From: Actinomadura formosensis NBRC 14204
GTDB taxonomy: Bacteria; Actinomycetota; Actinomycetes; Streptosporangiales; Streptosporangiaceae
NCBI RefSeq assembly: GCF_001552155.1
Contig: NZ_BCQQ01000006.1
Coordinates: 28,357 to 92,356, forward strand
Length of the DNA: 64,000 nucleotides
Direction of reading: 5' to 3'
The translations under genes were made by a program, and so were the position numbers. Shown here piece after piece: positions 25,583-40,038 of the stretch; position 1 is the first letter of the stretch; every line of letters begins with the position of its first letter. The notes under the pieces are model-generated. The model was not told the origin of the DNA. It saw only the letters and a program-made list of their open reading frames with translations, and did not search any database.

Positions 25583-27469
25583 CACGGCGGGGTCGTAGTA
25601 GAAGTAGCAGCCGGTTTGGGCGCCTGCGTAGCTCCACGGGCCCCACTGCTCGCCGTCCCAGGCCCGCACGCCCCAGCCGATTTTGGTCCGCTGCGGGATG
25701 GTGGACGGCAGCGTCACCGAGAACCGGCTGCCCGAGGTTTTGGCCGGGGTCAGCGCGGAGGTCCATTTGGGGCCCCAGTCCGACCCGTCGGCGTTGTTGG
25801 CCCAGTGCAGCGTGAACTGGCCCTGGACCTTGTTGGCGTCCTCGGTGTCGGGGTCCTTGAGGTAGGCGTACACCGTGGAGATGTCGTTGACCGTCTTGGC
25901 CTGCCCACTAGGCAGGCACTTGGTGCCCGGGTTGGCGAACATGGTGTCGGTGTCGGGCTGCAGCGGCGGGTTGTTGTACTGCACTTTCATGTAGGCGTCG
26001 TCGGCGAACCGCTTCCACCAGTCCATCGTCGACTCGCTGTAGGCCTTCAACCCGAACGTGATGGTCGAGTAGCCCTTGTTCACCGCGTCCTGCACATGCG
26101 AACGCAGCTTGGTCCCGCCGAACTCCACCGGCGTCTTGGAGCAGTACGCCACATCACGCGAGGTCAGCTGTTCCTGCCACACCGATGAGTTATTGGTGTT
26201 GTTCCAGGTCGCATACGACTGCAGCGTGGCGGTCCGCCACAACTGGATCGAGGTCGGGTTGCTGCAGTTGTAGGCGTAGGTCTCGTAGGCGACGAACTCC
26301 ACGTTCTGGATGTAGCGGCCCTTGATCGCCGGCAGTGGCATCCGGAAGAACAGCCGCTTGGTCTGGTTCTTCACGCAGTTGGGGTCCTTGGCCACTTCAC
26401 AGCGACCCACGCCCTCGGTCGAGTTGCCGGCGAACTTGTAATACGACTCATCCGGCCAGCCCGACGACACCATCCCCCAACTGGTCGCCTTGCTCGTCGT
26501 CCACACCGGGTCGATGTACACCGGGAACCGGGTGTCAGGCGCGGTCAGCAGCCCCTGATCCGGGATCAGCGTCAGCTTGCCGGCTTCCACGGCCGCATCC
26601 AGCCGCGCCGTCTTGGCCCCGTCGGCGGGCCCCTTCGCCGGATCCTCTCCCGGGCCGGCCGCGCGGGCGCGGGCCTGCGGCGTGGTTGGCGCGGTCTGGG
26701 AGGAGTCCCACATTCTCGGGGACGGCGCCTCGAACACTCCCGCGCCCGAGCCGGTGTCGGTGGCCGTCAGCACCCCGCTGCCCCGCTCCTCGCGCACGGC
26801 GAGGCGGGTGGTCGACATCGCCAGCGCGAGCTTGGCCACTCGCGGGTCCTTGGCCGCCTGCGCCGTCTTGACCACCAGCACATGCGCGAACCCGTCCACC
26901 CGCGCCCGCAGCCGCAAGTCCACGGCCGGGCCGGCCACGCCCTCGTACACGGCGGTGTCGCCGTCCAGCATCGGTTCGGGCAACGCCTGCGGCCATGACA
27001 GGGCCAGCGCGTGACCGGCCCGGGTCATCCGCACCATCGGACCGTTCCCACCGGCGGAGAACTTCAGCCCGACCGTCGTCGCGGCCGGGACGATCGCGCC
27101 ACCGGAACGGTGCAAGGTCGTGTCGATGTCGACCCACTTGCCACCCTGGCGAGTGCGGATCGGCTGCACATGCTGCTCGATCTCGATCCGGCCGTTCGGC
27201 AGCGCCCGTACCGTGCTGTTCTCTCCGCGCCGGGAGGTGATCTCCACCGGCCGGCCCGTCCGTTTCGCCGCCGCCACCGCCTGCTGCTCGGTTGCCGCCG
27301 ACTTCGGTTCATCGGCGTGGGCCAGGGGTTCTCGAATCGCCGACCACAAAGGTACTTGGACCATTCCGGCGACCATTAACAGCGCCAGGAACCGGACCAA
27401 CCAAACTGGGCGCCGCCATGGCGACGGCCAAGGAACAGAACCACGACGACATGCTGCACGGCGACTCAT
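25454..27469 (-). CDS. N-terminal part of DNRLRE/LamG secreted protein (frameshift near 25580)
   Basis: ATG 27469 (MSRRAACRRG) gives a Sec signal (RPVWLVRFLALLMVAGMVQV, cleavage after LAHA). An in-frame TTG at 27499 is a possible alternative. The mature part (EITSRRGENSTVRALPNGRI, then DLRLRARVDGFAHVLVV) leads to a DNRLRE-type jelly-roll module (FRMPLPAIKGRYIQNVEFVA) near residues 360-500. The sequence is convincing up to GCYFYYDPAVPG; after that the frame turns into nonsense (RPSPRPTTPP) and stops at 25454, while the expected continuation is in the next frame. It probably works as the cell-surface companion of the RHS protein if the shift is not real. Confidence 0.75.
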   Translation of the reverse strand: MSRRAACRRGSVPWPSPWRRPVWLVRFLALLMVAGMVQVPLWSAIREPLAHADEPKSAATEQQAVAAAKRTGRPVEITSRRGENSTVRALPNGRIEIEQHVQPIRTRQGGKWVDIDTTLHRSGGAIVPAATTVGLKFSAGGNGPMVRMTRAGHALALSWPQALPEPMLDGDTAVYEGVAGPAVDLRLRARVDGFAHVLVVKTAQAAKDPRVAKLALAMSTTRLAVREERGSGVLTATDTGSGAGVFEAPSPRMWDSSQTAPTTPQARARAAGPGEDPAKGPADGAKTARLDAAVEAGKLTLIPDQGLLTAPDTRFPVYIDPVWTTSKATSWGMVSSGWPDESYYKFAGNSTEGVGRCEVAKDPNCVKNQTKRLFFRMPLPAIKGRYIQNVEFVAYETYAYNCSNPTSIQLWRTATLQSYATWNNTNNSSVWQEQLTSRDVAYCSKTPVEFGGTKLRSHVQDAVNKGYSTITFGLKAYSESTMDWWKRFADDAYMKVQYNNPPLQPDTDTMFANPGTKCLPSGQAKTVNDISTVYAYLKDPDTEDANKVQGQFTLHWANNADGSDWGPKWTSALTPAKTSGSRFSVTLPSTIPQRTKIGWGVRAWDGEQWGPWSYAGAQTGCYFYYDPAVPGARPSPRPTTPPTMLGMGAWDKPARSPLPIPRASPTGTRSP

Positions 27470-27897
27470 AAAGAACCCCAATGCGCCCGGGTTGATCAAA
27501 GCCGCCTCAACGTAACCCGCAGATCATTAGGGAGAAAGACCCGGATCGATCATGGCAATGTGATATACAACACAGTCAATTCAGTAAACCTGGCGAGACG
27601 TCTCCGGCGTCCCACTTCAATACCCCAACCAAGAATATTACGCTAGGTAACTAAACGCCTTCGAAATATCGACGTTTGCAGTGGCCTCATTCCGGGAAGG
27701 CGATGTAAATCGACGGCCGCACAACATCTAGCGCCGAAGGCATAAAACTTTGGCATTGACCTCTACAGTGGGTCGGTGTATGCGTTCTCCGAAGCGGGAT
27801 CGGGCTGGATCGCTGCGAGTTTTCGAGTGGTCGCACAGCGTCGGCGGCTCTGGTTTCTGGATTGCGAAACCGCAGATGTCGCGAGCGGCGGGGCCGG
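27470..27897 (-). promoter_or_regulatory. AT-rich upstream region of the DNRLRE/RHS operon
   Basis: 428 bp, with an AT-rich core at about 27535-27760 that contrasts with the flanks. No gene is supported. On the minus strand TTTACT and TTGACT hexamers precede a TATATC, but the spacings (15 and 6 bp) are poor, so the exact promoter is unclear. Confidence 0.4.
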
Positions 27898-29940
27898 TCA
27901 GGGAGAGGACGGCGGGTTCGCCTTGTGCCTGCCGTTGGGTTTCAGCGGCGAGCCGATCCGGACCGGGCGGGATCCGGCGCCGCGGGGCAGTGCGTGCCGG
28001 GTGTGCGGCACCAGCGGCGCGGGCGCGTCCGGTGGTTCCGGGTCGGGGGGCGCCGGCGGGGCGTCCTCGGCCTGGGCTAGCGACTCCTGCTCGCGGACGT
28101 ACTCCTCGAACTCCATCGAGTGCGCGGTCGGCAGCGTGATGATGCCGGGGTTGGCGTCCACGAGGAGGATGCGGCGGCCGGCAGCGCCCGAATGGGTGAA
28201 CACCATCGCGGTCGGGGGGAGCTCCTGGAGCTGCGGCGGTTCCACCAGCAGTTCCCGGAAGCGCTGCTTGTTCGTCCGGAGGTCGGCGACCGTCCGGCCC
28301 CACGCGGTCGCGGAGCTGATGCCCTTCACCAGGACCGAGTCGTCGGCGGCGGGCGCGGGCAGCGGCGACCACACCGGGTCGGTGAGGCCGTCGCCGCGCG
28401 GCCGCGCGAACGCGACCGTGCTGGCGTAGCTCTCCCCCGCGACGTCGAACAGCGTCTCCCCCGCCGCGTCGGTGATCTCGGCGACGAGCAGCGGCTGGCC
28501 GGCGCCGATGTGCTCGGCGGCGACGCGGGCGTCCTCGGGGTTGCCGAGCCGCATGAACCCGACGGCGGCGTGGCCCCGGCGTCCGAGCCGTTCGCGGACG
28601 TGGCCGGGGATCGACCGGTACATCAGCACGAGCCCGGTCCCGGTGGCCTCGCACGCGTCGATGAGCCGGTCGAGGACGTCCCCGCGCAGCTTCTCGGCCC
28701 CGCACAGGAACAGGGTGTGGTCCCACTTGCCGCCGGGCGGGGCCTCGCGGATCCGGTGGGTGAGCGCGGTCGTGACGTAGGTGCCGAGGATCCGGTTGGT
28801 GAGGACGCCCGCGCGCCGGTCCATCGACACCACGTGCAGCCTGGACGGCGGCAGCGTGACGGGCTCGGTGGCGAGCTTCTCCAGCTTGCGGAGCTGCGCT
28901 TCGAGCGCCCACGCCCGCCGGACGACGATCCGGTCGGTGGCGTCCCGGCCGAACAGCGTCGCGATGCGTTCGAGCTGCTCGTCGGTGAGGAGCCCCTTCC
29001 GCAGGTCGTCGCGCGGGTCGCCGACCTGGGCGAGGACGCGCAGCGCCGCGGTGATCCGCGGGATCGTCGCGTCCGGCCCGAGGACCTCGATGAGCCGTTC
29101 CAGGATCGCGTTGTCGAACGACAGATCCCGGGTGCCGCCCTCCTCCTCGCCCGCGCTGACCACGAGCGAGAGCACGTCGGCGAGCGCCTCCCGGTTCAGC
29201 CCCCGCGTGACGTCCAGCCGGGGCAGGTCGGCGGGCAGCACCCAGACGAGCGGGTCGTCCCCCCGGTCGGCCGCCAGCCGCAGCAGGTCGTGCGCGACCG
29301 CGCCCTCGGAAAGGTCGATGACGGTGAGCCGGGCGCCCACCGCCAGCCGCGCCGCCCCCATGGTGGTCACGGCCGCGGCCCATCCGGCGAGCGTCCCGCC
29401 GACGATGTCCACCCGGTCCACGCCGGGCGGCACCGCGACCGGGTACCACTCGCGCTGGCTCTCGTACGCCGCCCGGCGGCTCTCCCATTCGGCGCGGGCC
29501 TTGGCGTACGCCTTCTCGGCCGCGTCCCGCTCCCGCTCACGGGCGGCCCTGCGGCGCTCCTCCTCGTCCCGCTCCAGCGCGAGCCGCTCCCGCACGCCCC
29601 GCTCGTCCCGCCACAGCCCGCCGCCGGTGATGCCCAGGACGATCGCGCACGCCAGCAGCGCCACCCCGGCGAACGCCCACGGGATCACGCCCACGATGCC
29701 GCACAGCAGGAACAGGCCGACGAACGCGACCGTCCCGCCGAACGCGATGCGCAGCGGCCGGCCGGCCATGTGCTCGGCGGGCCGCCGCCCCTGCGGCGGC
29801 AGCGGCGCCCGTTCGGGCTGCTCGGGCCGCTCCGGTGGCGGCCCCGGGTCGGGGTGCACCTGCACGTAACGCCAGCCCACATGAACGCGGTCGGCCTGTG
29901 TGAGCCGCGCCATCGCGGACCCGCTCGCCATGTCCGTCAC
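27898..29940 (-). CDS. Membrane protein resembling an inactivated TraG/HerA-type ATPase
   Basis: About 680 aa from GTG 29940 (AGGGG ribosome site 8 bases upstream). A TTG at 30042 would add 34 residues. There are two membrane helices at about 61-103 (VAFVGLFLLCGIVGVIPWAF), then a charged coiled coil (RLALERDEEERRRAARERER), then a large soluble domain. At about 175-200 it reads VDIVGGTLAGWAAAVTTMGA, in the place and context of a Walker A loop but with Gly-Trp where Gly-Lys is expected. Later LFLCGAEKLRGDV and GFMRLGNPEDARVAAEHIG resemble Walker B and the C-terminal motifs of coupling-protein ATPases. It likely binds no ATP. Function unknown. Confidence 0.7.
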   Translation of the reverse strand: MTDMASGSAMARLTQADRVHVGWRYVQVHPDPGPPPERPEQPERAPLPPQGRRPAEHMAGRPLRIAFGGTVAFVGLFLLCGIVGVIPWAFAGVALLACAIVLGITGGGLWRDERGVRERLALERDEEERRRAARERERDAAEKAYAKARAEWESRRAAYESQREWYPVAVPPGVDRVDIVGGTLAGWAAAVTTMGAARLAVGARLTVIDLSEGAVAHDLLRLAADRGDDPLVWVLPADLPRLDVTRGLNREALADVLSLVVSAGEEEGGTRDLSFDNAILERLIEVLGPDATIPRITAALRVLAQVGDPRDDLRKGLLTDEQLERIATLFGRDATDRIVVRRAWALEAQLRKLEKLATEPVTLPPSRLHVVSMDRRAGVLTNRILGTYVTTALTHRIREAPPGGKWDHTLFLCGAEKLRGDVLDRLIDACEATGTGLVLMYRSIPGHVRERLGRRGHAAVGFMRLGNPEDARVAAEHIGAGQPLLVAEITDAAGETLFDVAGESYASTVAFARPRGDGLTDPVWSPLPAPAADDSVLVKGISSATAWGRTVADLRTNKQRFRELLVEPPQLQELPPTAMVFTHSGAAGRRILLVDANPGIITLPTAHSMEFEEYVREQESLAQAEDAPPAPPDPEPPDAPAPLVPHTRHALPRGAGSRPVRIGSPLKPNGRHKANPPSSP

Positions 29941-30179
29941 GTCGAGAGACCCCTGGAGTCGCGGGAGTGCCTGGGGGTTGCCGGTCAGCTTGCCTACGCA
30001 GTCCAGGGTAAAGACCTTCCTGCGTCCCCGCGCGTCCTTCAACGTAACAGCACTACAGATAACCGATTAGCCCCACCATTTCGGGCACCCCACCTCACCT
30101 GCATGAAAGATCGGACAACCCGCCCCGCAAAACTGGCCGCACCCGGCCACTTTCCCCTCCCCACCGCACTGCGGAACGG

Positions 30180-30956
30180 TCAGGGCTTGCCCGCCTGTAT
30201 CGCCGCGCGCTTGGCCTGGCGGTCCTGGCGCCACAGCTTGCCCGCCTCCGCCGGATCGCCGTCGAAGATGACCCTGCCCTGGCGCAGCGTGACGCCGCGG
30301 TCGCACAGCCGGGTGAGCATCTCGATGTCGTGCGCCACGATCACCATGGTGCGTCCCTCTCCCCGCAGTTCCCGGATGCGCTTGAGGCACTTCTCCCGGA
30401 ACGGCGGGTCGCCGACGGCCAGCGCCTCGTCAACGAGGAACACGTCCGGCTCGGTGTGCGCCGCGATGGAGAACGCGAGGCGCATGAACATGCCCGAGGA
30501 GTAGAACCGCACCTGGTTGTCCAGGAACCGCTCGACCCCGGAGAACTCGACGATCGTGTCGAACTTTCGCTTGATCTCCGCCTCGGACATGCCCAGGATC
30601 GCCGCGTTCAGGTAGACGTTCTCGCGTCCGGTGAGATCGGGATGCAGCCCGGCACCGACGTCGATCAGCCCGGCGATCCGGCCGCGCACCCGGACCGAAC
30701 CGGAGTCCGGGCGCATCACCCCGGAGATCAGCTTGAGCAGGGTGCTCTTACCGGAGCCGTTCAGCCCCATCAGCGCGACCGTCTCACCCTGGTAGATCGT
30801 CAGGCTCACGTCGTCCAGCGCGTTGAACGTCTCCGACAGGCTCTGCCGCCGGACGGCGCGGATCGTCATCTCCCGGATGGACCGGGCGTGCCGAAGCGTG
30901 AACTGCTTGCTCACCGCGTCGATGACGATGGACTCGGGGATCGGGGGGATGGCCAC
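30180..30956 (-). CDS. wzt: Polysaccharide ABC exporter ATPase (Wzt-like)
   Basis: A 258-aa ABC ATPase. The Walker A is GLNGSGKST, with TFNALDDVSLTIYQGE before it, the signature VRFYSSGMFMRLAF, Walker B DVFLVDEALAVGD and the H-loop IVAHD. It resembles the mycobacterial galactan exporter ATPase (Rv3781 type) and lacks the carbohydrate-binding extension of some O-antigen Wzt proteins. GTG 30956 starts 4 bp after the permease stop. It powers export of a lipid-linked polymer, here presumably the galactofuranan made by the neighbouring enzymes. Confidence 0.88.
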   Translation of the reverse strand: MAIPPIPESIVIDAVSKQFTLRHARSIREMTIRAVRRQSLSETFNALDDVSLTIYQGETVALMGLNGSGKSTLLKLISGVMRPDSGSVRVRGRIAGLIDVGAGLHPDLTGRENVYLNAAILGMSEAEIKRKFDTIVEFSGVERFLDNQVRFYSSGMFMRLAFSIAAHTEPDVFLVDEALAVGDPPFREKCLKRIRELRGEGRTMVIVAHDIEMLTRLCDRGVTLRQGRVIFDGDPAEAGKLWRQDRQAKRAAIQAGKP

Positions 30957-30960
30957 GTCG

Positions 30961-31838
30961 CTACAACTCCTGGGCGAACCGCTGCTGGGCGCGCGCGAAC
31001 ACCAGACTGCCGGCGAGGAACACGAGCCCGGCCACCGCGAGCGAGATCGCGGCACGGCCGTACATGTCCGGGGGGAAGGTGAAGTCGCCCCGCGTGCCCG
31101 GGAACCAGAACGCGCGCTGGAACAGGCTGACCGCGGACACGAGCGGATTGGCCAGGTACGTCTCCAGCACCCAGCCCGGCGCCTGGTCTCGGACATGCCA
31201 CCAGGGATAGATCATCGGCACCGACCAGGTGATGACGATCATCATGATGTCCACGACCTGCTCCAGATCGCGGAAGAAGACGTTGATCCCGGCGAACAGC
31301 AGCCCGATCCCGAGCCCGAGGACGATGATGATCGCGAAGCCGAGCACCGCGCCGGCGAGCCCCGCCGGCGACGGCCGCCAGCCGTACGCGAGCGCGCCGC
31401 CCAGCATGATTCCGAACCCCGGCAGGAAGTGCACCAGCGACACCAGCAGCGACGCGACGGGAAACAGTTCGCGCGGCAGGAACACCTTCTTGATCAGCGG
31501 ACCGTTGCCGGTGACCGAACGGGTGCAGGAGTGGATGGTCTCGGTGAACAGGTTCACCAGCACCATGCCGGAGAACAGGTAGATCGGGAAATGCTCGACG
31601 TGGCGGTCCATCCCGAGGAAGACCCCGACCACGAAGAAGTAGACGGAGAAATGCACCGCCGGACGTACATAGGACCAACCGAGACCGAGGAGCGAGCCCT
31701 TGTAGCGGGCCTTGAGCTCCCGCCGCACGAGCAGACGCAGCAGGTAACGGTCCTTGAGGACGTGCCGCAGCCCACCGCCGGTGCCCGGCGCGACGAGCGG
31801 TGGGAGGCCGCCCGCGTGCGCCGGGACCGTCCGCTCGC

Positions 31839-31842
<4 letters not shown>
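30961..31842 (-). CDS. wzm: Polysaccharide ABC exporter permease (Wzm-like)
   Basis: A 293-aa ABC-2 permease with six hydrophobic segments. It begins with a cytoplasmic stretch carrying the family motif RRELKARYKGSLLGLGWSYV. Later landmarks are NPLVSAVSLFQRAFWF and the amphipathic segment before it. The ATG at 31842 overlaps the TGA of the galactofuranosyltransferase gene as ATGA, so translation is coupled. It partners with the ATPase immediately downstream. By family comparison it moves undecaprenyl- or decaprenyl-linked glycan across the membrane. Confidence 0.88.
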
Positions 31843-36463
<4,621 letters not shown>

Positions 36464-36467
<4 letters not shown>

Positions 36468-37675
36468 CCGACCGGATGGACCCGACCCAGCCCGACAAGG
36501 CCGTGTACCTGCACGTCGGAGCGCCCGCGGCGGGCGGAGCCTTCCTGCAGAAGGCGCTCTGGGCGAACCGGCGGCGCCTCGCGAAAGACGGCGTCCGCTA
36601 TCCCGTCGCCGGTCCCCTGGAGCATTTCGGGGCGGTCATGGACCTGCGCGACATGACGTGGGGCGGTCACCGGGACCCGGCCTGGGAGGGCGCGTACGAG
36701 CGGGTGGCGGAGCGGGCACGCGGCTGGCGCGGGCACACGGTCGTCCTGTCCCAGGAGCTTCTCGGTGGAGCGGACGAGCAACAGGTCGAGCGGGCCGTCA
36801 CCTCGTTCGGGGACGCCGAGGTGCACATCGTGTTCGCGACCCGTGACCTCGGCACGCAGCTCATCCTGGATTGGCAGGAGCAGATCCGCCACACCCACAC
36901 CATCACCTTCGAGCGGTTCGTGGCCGACCTGGTCGAGCACGGCATCGACGCGCCCGAGCCGTACGGGGAGATGTTCTGGGGCCTGCACGATCCGGTCCGG
37001 GTTCTGCGGGCGTGGGAGACGGCGGTGCCACGCGAGCGCATCCACGTGATCACGCTTCCGCCCTCCTGGAACGCTCCGGGGCTGCTGTGGCGGCGGTTCT
37101 GCGAGCTGACCGGCATCGACGCCGCCCGGTACGACGTGGCGGGCATACCGGACGACCGGCCGCTGTCGGTGATCGAGGCGGAACTGATGCGGCGGCTGAA
37201 CGGCAAGCTGGCGGCGGCACTCGGCGGCGAGTACGAGGACGTCGTCCGCGCCCACCTCATCGGGCATGCGCTCAGCGCGGGCGCCGAGGCCGGCGGGGTC
37301 GGCGGCGACGCCCCGATGGCCCTGCCGGACGAGCACGCCACCTGGGCGGCCCGGCGCACGGCCGAGGTCGTCGACGGCATCCGGACGGCGGGCTACCGGG
37401 TGCACGGTGACCTGGCCGAGCTGGCGGCGGCACCCCGTCCCGAGCAGGCCGTCATGCCGGGTGAGCTGCCCGACCGGGAGGTGGCCACGGCGCTGATCGC
37501 GGTCATCGCCGAGCTGCTGACGCGGCTCGCGGAGGTGCGCGAACGGGTCGGCCTCGCCCAGCTGCACGCCGACCTCGCCAGTGTGCGGGACGGTCTCGAC
37601 CGGCTCATGGAGACCGCCGCCGTGCCGAACCCGGCGCTGCGGCGCGCCGCCAGGCGCGCGGGCATGGGCCGATGA
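36464..37675 (+). CDS. Sulfotransferase-like paralogue with a degenerate PAPS loop
   Basis: A 403-aa paralogue of the preceding protein; GTG 36464 overlaps its stop as GTGA (ATG 36476 is an alternative). Shared features include AVYLHVGA, WANRRRL, VVLSQEL, VHIVFATRDLGTQLILDWQE and EMFWGLHDPVRVL. In the PAPS loop, KSGTT is replaced by PAAGGAF, removing the Lys and the Ser/Thr that hold the 5'-phosphosulfate. The C-terminal helical tail is conserved. It may be a non-catalytic partner of the first enzyme or use a different donor. Confidence 0.75.
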
Positions 37676-38580
37676 GCCCGGTCGTCGCCGCGGTCGTCGT
37701 CACGTTTCGGCGGCAGGAGCTGCTGACCGAGGCGCTGACGGCGCTGCGGTCGCAGAGCCGCGTCCCGGACCGGGTCATCGTCGTGGACAACGCATCCGGC
37801 GACGGGACGCCGGAGCTGGTCCGCGCCCGGTTCCCAGAGACCGAGCTGCTGGAGCTTCCCGTCAACACGGGCGGCGCCGGCGGGTTCGCCGCGGGCATCG
37901 CACACGCACTCACGGGGGAGGCCGATCTTCTCTGGTTACTGGACGACGACACCGTTCCCGAGCCCGGTGCCCTCAAGGCGTTGCTCGCCGCCGAGCCGGG
38001 CGGTGGCGGCAACGCGCCCGTCCTGGTCGCCAGCCGCGTCGTGTGGACGGACGGCCGCGACCATCCGATGAACACCCCGCGCCGCAAGCCGCGGGCGTCG
38101 TCGTCCGAGCTGGCCCTGGCGGAGGCGGTGAACGGCTATCCGATCCGGTCCGCCTCGTTCGTGTCCGTGCTGATCGACGCGCGCCACGTGCGTGAGAGGG
38201 GACTGCCCATCGCGGACTACTTCCTGTGGAACGACGACTTCGAGTTCACCATGCGGATCCTGCGCGGCCGGCGCGGGCTGCTGTCCCGCGACAGCGTGGT
38301 CGTCCACAAGACCGTGACCTTCGGCTCGACCGATGCAGATCCAGGTCCGCGCTTCTACTACGAGGTACGCAACAAGGTGTGGCTCTTCACCCGCAGCCGC
38401 GCCCTGTCCCCCACCGAACGTCTCCTCTACGGTGGCTCGACCCTGCGGCGCTGGGTCCGAACCTTCGCCGGCTCCCAAGACCGGGCCGCCCTGCTCCGCT
38501 GCCTGGCACGCGGGCTCGGCGACGGTCTGCGCAAGCGGCCCCGTCCCACCGCCGAGGTACTCCGCGACCTCGGGATCTGA
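37672..38580 (+). CDS. GlfT1-like GT2 glycosyltransferase
   Basis: A 302-aa GT-A enzyme. It shows VAAVVVTFRRQELLTEAL, DNASGDGT, the metal-binding WLLDDDTVPEPGAL and the acceptor motif FLWNDDFEFTMRILR. Size and motifs match the initiating galactofuranosyltransferase GlfT1 (Rv3782 type), which adds the first Galf residues to the lipid-linked linker. ATGA overlap with the second sulfotransferase-like gene puts all three in one operon. The exact linkage cannot be told from the sequence; a rhamnosyltransferase is the main alternative. Confidence 0.82.
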   Translation: MSPVVAAVVVTFRRQELLTEALTALRSQSRVPDRVIVVDNASGDGTPELVRARFPETELLELPVNTGGAGGFAAGIAHALTGEADLLWLLDDDTVPEPGALKALLAAEPGGGGNAPVLVASRVVWTDGRDHPMNTPRRKPRASSSELALAEAVNGYPIRSASFVSVLIDARHVRERGLPIADYFLWNDDFEFTMRILRGRRGLLSRDSVVVHKTVTFGSTDADPGPRFYYEVRNKVWLFTRSRALSPTERLLYGGSTLRRWVRTFAGSQDRAALLRCLARGLGDGLRKRPRPTAEVLRDLGI

Positions 38581-38586
38581 CGCGGG

Positions 38587-40038
38587 TCAGCCGACCTCGA
38601 AGTAGTCGAGCTGGCCCGCTCCCGTCACCTGACGCAGCGCGAGAACGTTCTGGCCCGAGACAAGGTCGACCTCCACCTTGGCCGACGCCCATTCGTCCTC
38701 TCCCGTCGTACGCAGGTTCACCGGGACGGCCGCGCGCCCGTTCACGATCAGCTGCTGCGTGCCCGGCCGCCCGGACCGATTCGCATACCGGATCTGCACG
38801 GTGTACCGGCCGGTCTCGGGTGCGGCCGCGTCCAATTCGATCTGGCAGCCGCCCTGCGCGAGCGGCGCGAGGGCCTTGCCCGCGGAGGCGCGCGGACGGC
38901 CGACGACGGTGGCGCAGGTCCCGATACGAGCGTTCTCCGCTTCGTACCGGACGGGGACACCGCGTAGCACGGGACGGGGACCGTCCCAGCCGAGGCTCGC
39001 GACGTACATGCCCCGGGTCACCTGCGAGTCGCCGTGGAACTCCAGGATTCCGTGGAAGACCAGATGGTCGCCGGCGGCATCGGTGACGATGCTCGCCCCG
39101 CCCGGCCCCTTGACCTTCCCGTCGTAACCGTCGGTGGACTGCACCGGGTCCGGCGCCTTCACGTAAGGTCCGGCCAGCGACGACGCCACCGCGTACCTGG
39201 TCTGATAATTGGTCTCGAAGTACCAGCCGGCGGAGTACAGCAGAACGTACTTGCCGCCCCGGTGCACGAGGGCGGGCGACTCCACCAGAACGGGATCGTT
39301 CCCGCCCCTGCCCATGATCTCGGTGGGCGGCCCGGCCAGATACAGTCCGTCCGGGCTCAGCCGCACCAGGTAGATCGCCGCCGTCGTCCGGGCGTCGGTC
39401 TTGTAGAGCAGGTAGCGGGTGCCGTCACGCTCGATGAAGGACGACGCGTCGATGGCTCCGCCGAGTTCCGCGGGGCACACCAGCGGCCCACCCTCCAGGG
39501 CCGCGAAGGGGCCGGCCGGGGACGCCGACGTCGCGACACCGATGCACTGCAGGTCCCGGTTCTTCACCCGCGCCGAGAAGTACAGCAGGTAGCCGCCGTT
39601 ACCGGGCCCGGGGGGCACGACCTCGGGCGCCCACGTCCGGCCTTCGGCGGCCCAGGACGGCAGGTGCGCGAGTCCGTCACCGGGCAGTCTCTCCCAGGGG
39701 CCGGTGACCGTCGGCGCGCTCTCGACCGGCATGTTGACGCCGGCGTTGGTGCCGTAGGCGTAGTAGGTGTTCCCGGCCTTGATGACGGCGGGATCGGCGA
39801 AGGAGTCCCGGATCACCGGCTCGGCCGGGGAGTAGCCCGGGGCGGTCACCGGCGTGGCCGTCCCCGCCGGGGCGGGTGTCACCGGTGCGGCGCCGCGCGC
39901 CGGGGCCGTGCCGCCGGAGGAGCCCGCTCGCAGGCCGGGCACCAGGCTGCCGGCGAGCAGGATCAGCAACGCGATGAGTCCCGTGATCGCCGCGCCCGCG
40001 ACCAGCGGAACCACCGGACCGGTCGGTCGAGAGTTCAC
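38587..40038 (-). CDS. Membrane-anchored GH43-type glycosidase with CBM35-like module
   Basis: A 483-aa protein from GTG 40038, chosen for its strong AGGAGG site. An N-terminal anchor lies at about 9-35 (LVAGAAITGLIALLILLAG), then a Pro/Ala linker. The five-blade GH43 fold begins at RDSFADPAVIKAGNTYYAYG with the catalytic-base Asp in SFADPAV; TWAPEVVPP and ESPALVHRGGKYVLLYSAGW carry further family landmarks. The C-terminal ~120 residues (VRYEAENARIG to LDYFEVG) are a CBM35/CBM6-like beta-sandwich. GH43 enzymes act on arabinofuranosides or galactofuranosides. Location suggests galactan or side-chain trimming outside the cell. It converges with the GlfT1-like gene 6 bp away. Confidence 0.85.
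   Translation of the reverse strand: MNSRPTGPVVPLVAGAAITGLIALLILLAGSLVPGLRAGSSGGTAPARGAAPVTPAPAGTATPVTAPGYSPAEPVIRDSFADPAVIKAGNTYYAYGTNAGVNMPVESAPTVTGPWERLPGDGLAHLPSWAAEGRTWAPEVVPPGPGNGGYLLYFSARVKNRDLQCIGVATSASPAGPFAALEGGPLVCPAELGGAIDASSFIERDGTRYLLYKTDARTTAAIYLVRLSPDGLYLAGPPTEIMGRGGNDPVLVESPALVHRGGKYVLLYSAGWYFETNYQTRYAVASSLAGPYVKAPDPVQSTDGYDGKVKGPGGASIVTDAAGDHLVFHGILEFHGDSQVTRGMYVASLGWDGPRPVLRGVPVRYEAENARIGTCATVVGRPRASAGKALAPLAQGGCQIELDAAAPETGRYTVQIRYANRSGRPGTQQLIVNGRAAVPVNLRTTGEDEWASAKVEVDLVSGQNVLALRQVTGAGQLDYFEVG

Noticed and set aside
27728..29488. Alternative minus-strand frame overlapping the pseudo-ATPase gene
   Set aside because: Arg/Gly/Ala-rich out-of-frame translation; the frame ending at 27898 has membrane helices and a coiled coil.
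28120..30504. Long plus-strand open frame (794 codons)
   Set aside because: Antisense to the pseudo-ATPase gene and the start of the exporter ATPase region; no domain or sensible composition.
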